Positions 48,063 to 60,392 of a stretch of 64,000 nucleotides of DNA are shown one piece after another. The DNA is from Trichopria drosophilae (taxonomy: Eukaryota > Arthropoda > Insecta > Hymenoptera > Diapriidae), in contig CM059583.1 of assembly GCA_030407085.1 (NCBI GenBank), positions 208,752,001 to 208,816,000 of the forward strand. The letters are read 5' to 3'. The translations under genes and the position numbers were made by a program. The notes under the pieces were generated by a model, which was not told the origin of the DNA, did not search any database, and saw only the letters and a list, made by a program, of their open reading frames with translations. Position 1 is the stretch's first letter, and each line of letters begins with the position of its first letter.

Positions 48063-50469
48063 CCCCAGACATATCTCGCCAATAAATGTCACTTCTATAT
48101 AATATATAAATAAATAATATAATATACAATAACAGATATATCGAATATTACTCACCCACCGATGAGACCGCGAAGCGACCCGGGAAGTCACAACCAACGC
48201 ACCTCAAGGTTCTGTCTCTACGATATACCCGAACTATAATGACAAAACTGGTCCGAACGTCTCGGAACCCCACGATCAACTAACTGAAGGTGCCTTCCGC
48301 AGGCATGTTTATTCGGGTTCGGATAATTTGTTTACTAGAGGCAGGACTTCGGAAAACAACAACCACGCCCCAAAACAAACGAATTGCAAAGAAGTTAATT
48401 CATATTTTCCTCCTAATTCTACAGGAATTTTATTATAATATATTATCCCACTCGACCTAAACGGTTATTAGGAGCTTCGTCGCGTGGCGATCCGGAACAG
48501 AACCAACTATCAGAGATCTGTATAGTTATTGCTCAAGAGTTCTTTATTGCTTCTCGTGTGCTTCAAGAAATTAGTTGAGGTAAAAATGGGTTCATAATTG
48601 TAGTACAGCTTATTTTCTCGTCGTCTTCACTGTCGTGATACAGCAACTACCTTTGCAGACCCCAAGCATTTTCACGATGCCCATTTATAGCAACACTCAA
48701 GTTAAATATTGTCATCGTTGATCAAAACATTTCGGACATCAAAACAATAGATTTCGACATAGAATCTTGCCTAACTTGATCTACCTCCTAAATCACCCTT
48801 AACTATTTAGACCACACGTATACGAAGATACGAATTCAGGTGTTTACTTGCGATTCGAACTGGCATGGAAAATATCTCTTTTATCTCTATTTTCACATGT
48901 CAACTATATTTTGTCTCATATTTGAGGGCAGATATTTTTTCTCCGGGTGTACCCAGATATGACAGGTATACCGTATCAAACTGCGTCATATATTAAATTC
49001 TGCTACCCTCTTCAGTTACAAACTTCGAGGAGTCCCAAATCTTACATCATTAACTCGTTGTAATCCTCTTCTGAACCTTCATACATTCGCAGCAGCTTTT
49101 TCGCCCAGTCTGTTACATATTCAGCAACAGTCTCATTTTGACACTATTTCATTTTATACATCGGTTTATTTAACAGAATATTTTCAAAATTTCTTGTGGG
49201 TCAATTATTGTTTTGTTTAAACCGATGACATCCATTTCCACTTCCTGTTTTTAATCTTTTTGCACAATTTGCGCATTGCATCTAAAGCATCAGAACACTT
49301 TTGGTGAGTTTTCGGGTGCGTTGCTGGCGAATTACTCTTAAAAACTTGAAATTCAAAATGGCGATTAAAAATGTTAAAATTTAGAATGAACGAAACAGAA
49401 CCTTGTATTTAGGGGTTTTCGCAGTCACCGACTACGATTTAGCCCTCAGCATTTTGAAATTCTACATGACGGGTCCAGAATGTCGAACAATGGTTACATC
49501 TACATGTAAATGCAAAATTATGGTAGTAAAAGCACGTTGATGGTTGTATCGTCGCACATTTATTGTTGTATCATGGAAGTGTGTTGACAAGCGTGATAAG
49601 CGATCTATCACTCTAGCGAGAGGTAGACAAACCGTTTCGCAGAGAAGTTATTCGGATATATCCACGCGCTGCTTTAATCATCAACAGAGTCGGAATATGC
49701 GGTAAGAGCAGCCAACACAGCAATTTCGACACTCAGGAACGCGCGAAATTTGCGAGCGAAGCGCACATTGCGGGGCAGCGAAAAGTCGACGCTCTCGCGG
49801 AGCCGGACGGTTTAATAATTCAGGGTATTACTCGCACGTGGATTACTCTCGAGGGTTGAAAGCCGGGGGTTAGTGCGGGGGCGTGCGACCCCGGGCATCC
49901 TCGAGTGCCAATTGTCGATAAAGCTGAATTACCGGCGTTAATAATCGAGCGGCTCCGCAACCGTCTGTAACTCCGACTTTCCTTCTTCCCCTCCGACATC
50001 CATCCCTCTATTTTTCTTTTTACTCAGCCCAATACCTTTTTTTCCTATTCTACACTTCTCCCTTTTTTCTCTAAAGAAGAGTCCGTCAATTTTTCAGACA
50101 TATTGTGATTTATTTCCTAATACTTCGGTATAATTTATTGATAGCTATTTCAAGAATTTTCTACAATTTATTTTTATCTGAAATAATAAATTTACATCTA
50201 TAAAAAAAATGTATATACTTATAAATTATTCGATAAGGATTTAAGAGAAAGAAATACAGTAAATATTTTACGTACTTGTGTAAGTACAATAATATTATCT
50301 CTTAATTTTAGAAACGACTGTTTTATTTTAAATTGACCGAACGCATCTTTATGTATACATCAGATGGGTGGGGAGGGGGGTAATGAGTCCAAAAAAATGT
50401 CTAAGAAGTTTAGGGATGGCCCCTTAATTGCACCGTTAAAAATATTGACATCAAAATTAATATACATGC
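48063..50469. other. Non-coding; GC-rich patch at 49600-49990
   Basis: No gene. At about 49345-49490 lies a diverged relative of the 120 bp unit (CAAAATGGCGATT). At 49600-49990 the base composition becomes clearly GC-rich, with homeodomain-like TAAT sites (GGTTTAATAATTCAG, GCGTTAATAATCGAGC). A conserved regulatory element is possible but unproven. Confidence 0.4.
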
Positions 50470-51230
50470 GTAGGGGAAGTAGGGGCAAAGTTGGATGGTT
50501 TTGGAAAAACTTGTATACAAAAAATATGGGGTTAGGTTAGGTTAGGTGTGGTTTAGAAACCCTTATTTAGGTCCTCAACTAACTTATTATGATACGCATT
50601 TAAAAAATAGTATGTGTTTAATATTCCAAATTTCAATTTTACGAAAAAACTTTTTTTTGAGAAATCTGAAAATCCAGGGGCAAAGTGGGACGGGTTGTTA
50701 AAATTACTTCTGGAAAGGTTTGACAGAGAGAGAGAGAGAGAGAGAGAGAAAGGGACGGGGGAGGGAGAGAGAGGGAGAAAGAGAGAGAGGGAGAGGGAAA
50801 GAGAGTTCTTACTTATCTCTGTGAACCTAAATAAAAACGGAATAGATCCCACTTCGCCCCAAAATAGAATTTTTTTAAACACGTCGTAAAAAATCATCCT
50901 CAAACCCAAATGAAACAAATAAAAAACGAAAATTGAGTGTAAGAGAAGACTATTAAGTCATCCAATTCAGATTTTAATTACGCTTAATTTATTGATACTT
51001 AGTAATTGATTGAAAATATGTGTGAATTTACAAATTGACTTCGACTTCCTAGCTCATGTTCGAACGGTTGGTAAATACTGAATGGAAACTGAAATATGTT
51101 TCAAAATTTGTATTACGATAACTCTGTTGTAAATAAGCAATGCAAACAAATACATAGGAAATGTTCTAATACAGCGAAATGTCAAAATCCCATTTTGCCC
51201 CGTATTCCACTTTGCCCCTACTTCCCCTAC
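50470..51230. mobile_element. Inverted-repeat element, GTAGGGGAAGTAGGGGCAAAG ends
   Basis: The left terminus GTAGGGGAAGTAGGGGCAAA is matched inversely by TTTGCCCCTACTTCCCCTAC at the right. Further GGGGCAAAGTGGGA / CCCACTTCGCCCC motifs lie inside. A GA-rich microsatellite occupies about 50721-50805, and three TTAGG units lie near 50530. There is no transposase, so this is non-autonomous. Confidence 0.7.
50721..50805 (+). repeat. GA-rich microsatellite
   Basis: A long (AG)n tract, then an imperfect GGGAGAGA-rich run. The Arg/Glu-rich and Ser/Leu-rich frames read through it on the two strands are artefacts. Confidence 0.9.
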
Positions 51231-51585
51231 ATGAAGTCATTTGCATGTACTGTATACTAAATTTAATGTACACGGTTATTATAAATTAATATATGCATGT
51301 ATTAAATTTCATAAAGTATATGTGAAGGTTATGATTATTCGTTTGTGATTGGTCACTTAAAAAAACGCAAAACAACGGGTGCGAATTGCTCGTTCCCGAT
51401 TGGCCACTAATGAAAGCAAGAACGAAATTTTAATCAAAATGTAATTTTCTGACCAATCAGAAACCAACTATCGCAAAAATTTGAAAAAAAATTTTTGGGA
51501 TTCAGGAGGATGTAAATTATTACATATGTTTTTTCTGGATTTTGTCATTTTTGATGCAAGTAGCCTATTTCTATCTACACTGACT

Positions 51586-51935
51586 ACACTGTAAAAAATT
51601 TCATGAAATTTAAGAGAAATTTATGAAGCATATTTCATAAATGTTATTAAATATTAAGAATTTATGATGAAATTTAAGAAGTTTATTCCTTAAAACATTT
51701 TCATGAACTTAAAACTGAATATGGAAGTTGCACCTCATGGGTCATAATTTCATTTAGCATTGTTCGATGAAGAAGGAACAACAGCCAATCGTGTTTCTAT
51801 TCAAGAGTTTATGTATATTAAATCTTTAATATTTGAGTATATTCATTTAAAATTGAAACACCAGATATTACAATTAATTTACATGTGCATATTAAAAATG
51901 TATTAAATTTAAGAACATTTTTAACAGAGTGTAAA
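51586..51935. mobile_element. Possible small MITE, ACACTGTAAAAAAT-type ends
   Basis: ACACTGTAAAAAATTTCATG with AAATTTAAG on the left is matched loosely inverted by TTTAAGAACATTTTTAACAG then AGTGT on the right. The repeats are imperfect, and I see no clear target duplication. Confidence 0.35.
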
Positions 51936-52539
51936 TCAGGCAGAAAAATCTGTTGATTCTACAGAATTCTACAGTTAGCAAACTGAAATTACTTACAAAT
52001 ACAATAGATAATTTTGTTGTGCTTATCTACATACCGACTGTTAATTACTAAAAACTAATAATTAGTTCCGAACATATAGAACATATATGCATCATCTTTT
52101 ATGATTAATTCACATATTAATTCATATTTCGCGTATGCTGCTTTCAACATTATAACTTTATTTGCTATGCAACCTACCTGAAGGGTCGACCTCTATTTAA
52201 CTAGTTAAAAAAGGCAAAAAACACACAGACAACCCTCGTTTATCTGATAAGGTGTAGCTTATAGTCCCCTGATCAGGATCTGATCTCGAAGTCGTAAGGC
52301 ACGCCGTATCAGGGGCGTCTGATTGCTGCCTGGTTCGGTCCTGATCATTTTTTAGGCATCCCAGACAGATTTTAGCTGGAATAAGTATTTGAGCAGTAAA
52401 ATTTACTAGTTGACTGAAATCGTCGGAAACAAATTAATATTTTTATTTATAATTGATCATTTGAATGTATCCTTCTTATATTTTTGAAAATTCGTATGTT
52501 CAGAATTTGTCGATCTTGTCGAATCAGGTAAATAATAAA
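51936..52539. other. Non-coding, nothing supported
   Basis: AT-rich, no open frame or repeat that I can defend. Confidence 0.5.
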
Positions 52540-52548
52540 AACCAATAG

Positions 52549-52600
52549 TTTTAACGTTTCGACGATCTTCGACGTCCTCTTCGAAAACTATATATAACGA
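52549..52600 (-). ncRNA. Degenerate hammerhead-like motif of a Penelope-type repeat
   Basis: Minus strand: TTCGAAGAG, GACG, loop, CGTC, GAAAC, GTT. Stem II and the GAAAC box are intact, but the CUGANGA box has become TCGAAGA. It lies downstream of the Penelope-like coding remnants in their orientation, where a terminal repeat is expected. Confidence 0.3.
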
Positions 52601-52699
52601 ATAAATAAAAGTATAAAAAATACACATACAAATGATCTAAATAATACGCTTACAATATATATCACAACAAGAGTTTTTTAATAAAACTTGCATTAAAAT

Positions 52700-53220
52700 A
52701 AATAATAGTATATTTCGTAACAAGTGCGGAAAATGCGATTTCCCGCACGCGTAATGATCATACTAACACGAGTGCCCGGCGAAGCCAGGCACGAGTGCTG
52801 TGTGAATCATACAAGTGGAGAAAACGTCCGTACGTGTAATGAACGATTTTTTTTGTAATAAGTGTGCGGAAAATCTGGCCACTACACGTAACATTTAAAA
52901 TTTGTTATAGCATACGTAAAGTACTTGTGAATGATGGGGAGAAAAAGGGGAGGGGGGAGTCGTGGCGTGAAAGGGGGGGTTCGGGGGGGGGCAGAGCCCC
53001 CCGATATAAACATATTTATGATTTTACAGATACAAAAACTTTCTTATATTTTTTATAATATCATATCGTTTTCCTATATCAGTGTACATTGTGATTTCCC
53101 AAACCGGGATGTGGAAAATATAAAAATTAAATTTTCCACATCCCGGTTTGGGAAATCGCATTTTCCACACTAAAATCTGTTCGGAAAACACACATTAATT
53201 GAACCCGTATTACAAAAAAT
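52700..53220. mobile_element. Foldback repeat with GTGCGGAAAAT and TGTAATA ends
   Basis: TTTTTTGTAATAAGTGTGCG followed by GAAAAT near 52850-52875 is matched inversely by ATTTTCCACAC and CGTATTACAAAAAA at 53160-53218. Inside are a mini-hairpin GTGCCCGGCGAAGCCAGGC at 52772 and a perfect palindrome at 53093-53156. There is a G-rich run at about 52940-53000. No coding capacity. Confidence 0.5.
53093..53156. repeat. Near-perfect palindrome, 27 bp arms
   Basis: ATTTCCCAAACCGGGATGTG then GAAAAT, a ~10 base AT spacer, then the exact inverse ATTTTCCACATCCCGGTTTG then GGAAAT. Confidence 0.85.
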
Positions 53221-53439
53221 AATTTAAATCACTAAAACTGATTTCGAACTGTACGATTTTTCGCAGTAGTAAATGAATATAAATACACAGTAAATATAAA
53301 CATACAAACAAATCGACAATATTAAAAGCTATTGATGAACGTACAAATAAACATTTATTAACACTATTATTTTGTAAAGCTTTCTATCTAAATTTGTAAA
53401 TGAATAATTTCCGAAGTATAGTGCGTTTAAAATAATTGG

Positions 53440-55130
53440 CCTCTCTGTCTAATATGTATGCGGTATTCATCCCCTTTAAAGTTGTGGTTTATTGATATTC
53501 TATATTTGCTTATGACGCTGATTTTTAGATTCTTCTCATGCTCATTTACTCTGATATTTATGTCTTTCTGTCTCACCTACATATGATGTACCACATTCCT
53601 CATATTCAATCAAGTAAACAACATTAGTGTTTTCTTCGAATTTTGTTCTGTCTATACCTTTTCTGACAATGTTGTTTTGATTATTTTTTATTAATGGAAT
53701 CAATTGTTTAGTGCATATGTTATGCTTTCAAACATTCCTGTTGTGTAAATCATAGACAGCGACCCTTGGTTACGTAAATTGGATTGTTATCAGGTGTTTT
53801 TTCAATTGGCAAAAGAGATTGGTTTCAGAAATGTGCCACATTACTTACAAGAACAACCTTTAAATATTAAAGAAGACACACAACAATTACGTACTCCTTA
53901 TATAGGTTTACTTCGTATTCTAAAATTAAGAAATAAGAAAAGATGCGTCCGTCTTGCACACACGCTTTGCCGTAACTTGTTTTTATTGTGTATCGATTAA
54001 CAATATTCGATTATTAATATTATTATTGTTGTCTTTGTTTTTCTTCACTATCATCGTAGTGCTATACGATCACTTAGTATTAAATCTACGATGCTAACAT
54101 GCATTTTGAATTTGACGAGTCGGCTCTGTTTAATGACAAATCGTCAATAGAATGCAAAAAATGCATACGCAAAGGTGTACATACGTGTTTAACAATGTAA
54201 GTTTTTTAAAAAGTGGTGTAAGTTTTTAAATGGTATTTATTTAAATGTGACTCCGTTTGATTTGTAATAAATGATTACAGTCTCCGAAGATGATAGCTTG
54301 GTCTGTCGAAACGTCAGATTGTTTCTAAGTAATGGTTTCAAAATAAGATTTATTAATCCTTCAACACTGACTCGGATCGTCGTCAACTTCTATAGTGATT
54401 TTGATCACTTCCCCTTGTAAAAAAGAATATTTTGAGATCTAATTAGTTTCATGCCTTAACAGTTGTTAATGTCGCCGTTTTTCAATTCGTACGTGAATTT
54501 TAATCTTGTATGATATGTATTGAAGTTATTCAACATCTCCTTAATCTTGTCATGTGGGATGCAACTAATTATATCACCCCCATACCTATAGTAGAATGTA
54601 GATTGTAATGATAGTTTTGTTAAATATATTCATTCCCCAAGTGTTCCATCACAATATTGGCAAAAATTGGAGACACCGGTGAACCCATTGATGTGCCGAA
54701 AATCTGTCTATAATATTTATCGTTAAATTGGAAATATATCTTACCCATTAAATACTCTCCCGTTTTAATAATATAATCTAATCAGATGCTGTGACACAAA
54801 CGGAGTTTCTGGCGATACGTTCCAGACAGCATTTCAGCACTACTTGGGAATGTTGGTAATAATAGTGAAGTGACATCAAGAGATAGAAAGATGTAATTAT
54901 TATATATAATATAATATATAATTACTAGGAATATTTATGGAACTAATCTTAGTAAACAATTCCTTGATGTTATTTATGGATGAAACCGGTTACCTAAAAT
55001 TTTTCATTTTTGAGAATTTCCACAATCTTCATACTAAGATAATGTCGTAGTGATAAAGTTATTTATACAATTGGTCTTACAGAGTAATTATTTATCCGTA
55101 GCATTTTGCCAATTGAAATAATTTAAATTT
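53440..55130 (-). pseudogene. Penelope-like retroelement: RT and GIY-YIG endonuclease remnants
   Basis: Minus-strand reverse transcriptase pieces come first. SVRPIV lies near 55080. LSLDVTSLL is motif A with Asp at 54875-54877. IFGTSMGSPVSPIFANIVME lies at about 54645-54710. FYYRYGGDII at about 54570-54596 is motif C, where the expected YVDD has become YGGD. Downstream comes the linker IKEMLNNFNTYHTRLKFTYE. After an interruption, 53710-53440 holds the GIY-YIG nuclease: TNVVYLIEYEECGTSYVGET, then RVNEHEKNLKI and VISKYRISINHNF. RT followed by GIY-YIG is the Penelope-like architecture. Several frameshifts and the lost catalytic Asp make it dead. Confidence 0.78.
54283..54327 (+). ncRNA. Degenerate hammerhead-like motif, plus strand
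   Basis: CCGAAGAT, then GATAG...CTGTC as stem II, then GAAAC and GTC. Core position 4 is C and there is one extra T before stem II. It interrupts the minus-strand Penelope coding remnants, so it is probably from a second, oppositely oriented insertion. Confidence 0.3.
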
Positions 55131-55199
55131 TCATACTTATTAAATTGTTTTTATTGTTGAAGAATTATGCAGCAAAACGTATTTTTTCCAGTGACATAT

Positions 55200-58100
55200 A
55201 TTTGTTTATATTCTTTATACATTTTATGTTCTGAAGAGAGTCATCATTTTTATCGAAACATTAGAACGAGAAATTATTGATATATTCCATTCTTTCATTT
55301 TTTCCGATTAGAAAACATTCAATTTGTTTTTGTACGACAATTTTCACTAAATAAAAAATGTAAAAGAAGGAGCTCTGTATTTAGTTTCATACGTATACAA
55401 GTATAATTTTCAGTTATTTTGTATGTGAACATAACTAATTTCTACGATTACATTAACTTCTTTTACATATATATGTTTGAAAAATTGCACAGTCAAATTC
55501 AAATCAAAGAAATATTGAAAGTAATTCAATATTATTTTAAATACGTTTTTCTGGTCATCATTATCAATAGAAATAAACTACCCATTTCTGAAGAATACCC
55601 CTGTTATGACACCATGAGCTCTTTTTGTGTGTTTATAGCAATACTCGAGCTGAGTACTGAACGTGATAAATTTTATATAAGCCATTCTAAATCGGTGCGA
55701 CTTATTTCGCTGCAATCCGGAATTTATTTCTTTCACAGTCCGATTATATCCATAACTAACTGTTCATCCCCAAAATATAATCCTTGAAACGTAGACATTC
55801 CATCCTACAACTCAATTAGAACGGATTTAGAACGTCCTAATAATGACTAAAACTGTTGACCAACTTTCGTCGCCGCAGCGACGATTTCGTTCCCATCAAA
55901 CTATGGAAATACGCTTTAATTTGTCCTTCCCCATGTCATGTTATATGTGATAACTGCAGACTTCTACTATCCCTCGTTCAACTTTTAGACATGAACTTGC
56001 CATTTAAATCGGAGAAGTGACTTTCTATAAAGATAATATGCACACAGTCTTTTATTTTATCATGTACACTATGTGAAAAAAGGATCAAAGATCTGTCGTA
56101 AACATCAGAATCAATGCACATGGGTGAACAATTTTACAATCTGAAAATTTAATGTTGCATATTACTATATCTCTAAATATTTTCATACTGCTGTAAGTTT
56201 TCTTTGTCGATAGTAAGATGTACTAATTTTTATGTCCCTTTCGTCGACTGATTGGGTTTTAAGCTGTTGATTTTGCATTGCATTTGTGTTCACTACTGAA
56301 AAAACGGCTGGATTATTTTATTTTTTAATACATATTTTTTTGTGTTTTTTCCCGACAAATCGAATAGAACATATCTTAAGTTAGCGCGGAAGCTGCATCA
56401 TGTTCAAAAATGGCCAAAAAAACATAAAAAAATGCAGTTTTACGTCATAAAGAGATTCCTAGCGATCTCCAGAGCCTCTGGAAAATATCGGCAATAGATG
56501 TATTTGTTAGAAAATTTTCTCACGATTAAAACTAACTAAAATTCGTCGAAAAATATTAAATAGCGGATTGACTGCAGGCAAAAATATGGAAAAAGTGCCA
56601 AAAACGGGTTTTTGCGGTTTATTTGGCATTGACTGCTCCTTTTGAGCTAAAATTTGGTGAAAACGTATCTTAAACCAGCCCAAACAAGATCCCATACTTG
56701 GTTTTTGAAAACGGCTTGTGGACCGGTTCAACGTCTTAATCGGCTATGGCCTTTATGAAGACCCTGATCAGGTTCATAATAACTTTATATCTACAGTTAT
56801 CCGTCATTTTTTCTAACAGCTAGCCAACGATAACCGCGTATGTAAATGTTCCGACAATGGATTCATCCGGTAGTCCAAAAATCCGAAAATAAAATTTCCA
56901 AGAATGCAAAATTCCGAAAAATAAATTATACAATATTCGGACTGTGTGTACTGATTGTTCAGTTATTAATTTATCATTGTAATTAATAAAATATAATGAT
57001 TGTAGTTAATGTTATGTATTGTCCATGAAAAATCCAGCAAAATAGGATTTGATCCCTTTTTCTTTTGTAAGATCACAACTCACTAAATTTGATATTAATT
57101 CCAAACAGATTTTATTTCATTTGATGCAATGTTCCATTTGAGACAAATATTCTCGTTCGCGAATCTTAGAGATTGAAAAGACCTTATAATTTATACCGTT
57201 AGCAAAGCCAAGCGAATTGCTTGAAGTATGTAAGAATCAGGTGAATCATCATCAATTTAAATCACAAAATTTTCATTTTTATGCCCAACAGAACAGTGGG
57301 CTCTTAAGTACGAAATAATAGTTGTTCTGCGAGATTTTCATAACTAAAATTCTCCTATAAACATATGTAAAAAAAATCAGTTACCAGCTTCCATAAGAAG
57401 CTTTTTACGGGAGCTGTGATAATAAGAAAACTGGACGGTACGTAATTTTAACATAAAACCAAAGAAATTGGGTTCATTATTATATAATAATCCTTTAATT
57501 GTCCTCCAGGGCTTAAAATCTGACTATTCTCATTGAATTCAGTCCATTTTCTGGATAAGCTAAGTGGTTAGCGCAAAAGTGCCTACAAACAAGGTGATAA
57601 CTAAATCAGCAGATCAGTAGTTTGTAGAAAATAAAAAATACTTGTGAGTTTCGTGATCACTGAATCTCACTTTGGGTCACTGTCACTGCTTCTTATCTGC
57701 AACAGCTTGCACTTGATGTTTTCTGCCCCGAATGAACAACATGACACCTGGTCCGAAACGCATTTTAAAAATAGTTTAAATTACAAAGCTATAGGGACGA
57801 CTTTTCATAATATATCGGTTTTTCACGATAGTAAGTAATTCTATTTATTAATAGCTTTATTTGAATAATTGCGCTAGACATGACTGATATCCCAGTTACG
57901 TCGTTTTATTTGTTTGTTTACTTTTCACTCTTTGTGTCATACTAGTAAGAGAATCATAATGCCAAGAAATAAGCATTATATAATTATTTATATAATTATT
58001 ATAAATTAAAATGGTCGACAAATTTACAATACATATAAGAATATTCTTTATTCGCTAATTGGATTACAAGAGGTCTTGAATAGTAGTGAAGAGCTATCTT

Positions 58101-58537
58101 GTTGATTACACGCTTATTCCGAAGTCCTTCAACGGTGACTTGTTGAAGTCTTCTTTTTCATTTACTTATTAATAACACAATAGTGCGTGCACATGTCACT
58201 AAAGGATGACCCACATTTAATATAATATTATTGCTACCGACTCCTTGCTCAAAATATCAATTAATTTGTGAAAAACTTTGGTATTATGAAATTCAGATTG
58301 CTTAAGTCCCGATATAATACAAGACTGACTATTAAGAATTCCTGAACAAGTGCACAAAGTAATGCAAATTGTATAATAAAAGTATACAGCTTATTGTATC
58401 AAGATTTACGCCAAAAATAATTTTACACAAATTTTTTGTACAAAATATGTCCAGTTTGAACAAAATTGCATACAATGAAAAATTACTTACGTCAGTTTGT
58501 TTTTTGATCAATTTTTATACAATTTAGTTTTCACAGG
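55200..58537. other. Non-coding, no gene supported
   Basis: AT-rich. The 122-codon frame at 55419-55787 has no recognised motif. AGCTAAGTGGTTAGCGCA at 57560-57577 resembles a tRNA A box, but I find no B box or cloverleaf. A small CGTCGC/GCGACG hairpin lies near 55868-55883. Confidence 0.5.
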
Positions 58538-60386
58538 CAGGGTCGGATTACCTATTAGGCACACAAGGCACGTGCCTAGCTCCCCACATAAAAGAGGGCA
58601 CCAACATTTAGACAAAAAAATTACGCAAAAAGATGAAGTGTTTAGAATTATTCCAATAAATGAGATTTAATATAAGAGAAACTGAGCATCTCAACCTAAT
58701 AAACATTCACAGAGACGATCATATCCAAAAGATTTCTGTATGCATCGACATTAACATTTTGATACCAACCGGTCCTCTGGTGATAAAGTACTCGTCAGCT
58801 GTATTATTATTACAACTAAATATATTAACAATTTAAAATATAAAATAAATATAATATTAAAGAAAATATACAGAAGATCGAAATCTATATGGTTTTATTG
58901 AAAAAACAAGCTATTATCGAGATTCTTTAAAGGAATATTATAATAATGTTTATAAAAAATAACCTCATTTTGTGTGTTTTTTAATAAAATCTTCCATTTA
59001 AAGCGGTAGCCTCATAAAATAATTTTATGATGGAGTTTTTCATTTTTGTACGTTAGTGACCTTGATATCAATTATTGATGGTTAAAATTTCCGAAAGCCT
59101 GACCAGAGGATAATCGAGATAATCATCTTCAAAGTTTCACTCTTTAACATGCATACCAAGCCTTTGGTAAATGGACAGATTAATTTTTTAGAGAAAAAAT
59201 GTAAATAAAAACAATAAAAATCTTAAAAGAATGTGGAAAAAAAATAAAAATAAAAAAGGATTGAGAAAAACAAAATCAAAGTTCATCTACGGCGGGTTAC
59301 CACCTTTACGGGGTGATGGAGCTTGCATCCCAATGACTTTAATTAATTTATAAATCGTGTAAGAAACAAAACTAATGGAAACTCATCAATACAAATTAAT
59401 ATACGGAGAGTAGGGTAGGGTGGGGTAAAAAAGCCAGTGGGGTAAAAGAACCATTTGACTTTTATGTTCAATTGTGTGATCCGACTTATCAGTCATCCGC
59501 AGGTTAAGTACCCACAAAGAATGGGCAACTTTTAATCCCTGTTCGATTACTATATTTGCACTTTATCAGTTTTTATTGCTATAATTGTGCTTGCATTGTC
59601 ATTCGCAAAACATTATGGTGAAAACTCTAAGCACATTTCAACTAATTTTAGTTGACAGATGATGAAAGTTAATCGTTTCTTTATTAAGAGTCATCGTTAC
59701 TAAACAAATCTGTGCTGAAAGATTTTACATTTTTTGGTACTTTTAAGATTAATATAGCCTTCTATAAAAAGGTTTGTAGTGGGGTAAAAACGCCAAACAT
59801 CTAATAGCACAAAAAATTTAGTCAAATTTATATGGTCTTAGCTTGTATTGTATTTATCAAAGTCTCTATCTTTGATAACAACATGCGTTGTATGGTTAAA
59901 AAAACCAGAAAGCGTTAACATCATCGAAGGCATTGAAACTAAATTATAGTTAAATTGACATTTTCTACATTTTTTTATTTCCTAAAGTATATCGAAATGT
60001 GATTAAATTAACTAATTTCTCAGACAAGTGAAGGAAAAATTTGAAGAAATCAAAATGATTAATTCATTCTTCTAAAATCACATGCTGGCTTTTTCACCCT
60101 ACCAAGTGGGGTAATAAAGCCAATTGAAGTACATTTGTAGAATGCCTACAAATCAGTTATTTCTCAAGATATACATAAAATTGTAGAGTGATTTTGTAGC
60201 CAAGGGATTAAACTTTCAGAACCGCTTTGCGATTTAATAAAATTTTTGTTATTACAAGTTTTACAGTGTGAAAGCGAGGAATGTGGCCTTTTCACCCCAC
60301 CCTACTCTACAGTTGCATATAGGGAATGAGGGCCTTTTAGTTCCATACTAGTGCCTAGGGCACCTCAAAAACTTAATCCGACCCTG
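58538..60386. mobile_element. hAT-like non-autonomous element, 1.85 kb
   Basis: The ends CAGGGTCGGATTA and TAATCCGACCCTG are perfect 13 bp inverted repeats, followed on both sides by related GTGCCTAG-containing sequence. The flanks TTCACAGG (58530-58537) and TTCACACA (60387-60394) share six of eight bases, fitting the 8 bp duplication of hAT elements. CAGGG ends are common in hAT. No transposase is visible. A second element is nested at 59407-60309. Confidence 0.75.
59407..60309. mobile_element. Nested inverted-repeat element, GGGGTAAAAAAGCC ends
   Basis: AGAGTAGGGTAGGGTGGGGT followed by AAAAAAGCC on the left is matched inversely by GGCCTTTTCACCCCACCCTA then CTCT on the right. GTGGGGTAAAA motifs recur inside (59437, 59779, 60104). 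No coding capacity. Confidence 0.7.
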
Positions 60387-60392
60387 TTCACA

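Noticed and set aside
50526..50548. Telomeric repeat TTAGG
   Set aside because: Only three units, inside a mobile element; far too short to be an interstitial telomere.
50553..50918. Ser/Leu-rich minus-strand frame and Arg/Glu-rich plus-strand frame
   Set aside because: Both are translations of the GA microsatellite inside an inverted-repeat element.
53779..54000. 73-codon plus-strand frame
   Set aside because: It lies opposite Penelope-like coding remnants on the minus strand and has no recognised motif.
57541..57620. tRNA or tRNA-derived SINE suggested by AGCTAAGTGGTTAGCGCA
   Set aside because: A-box-like only; no B box and no acceptor or anticodon stems found.
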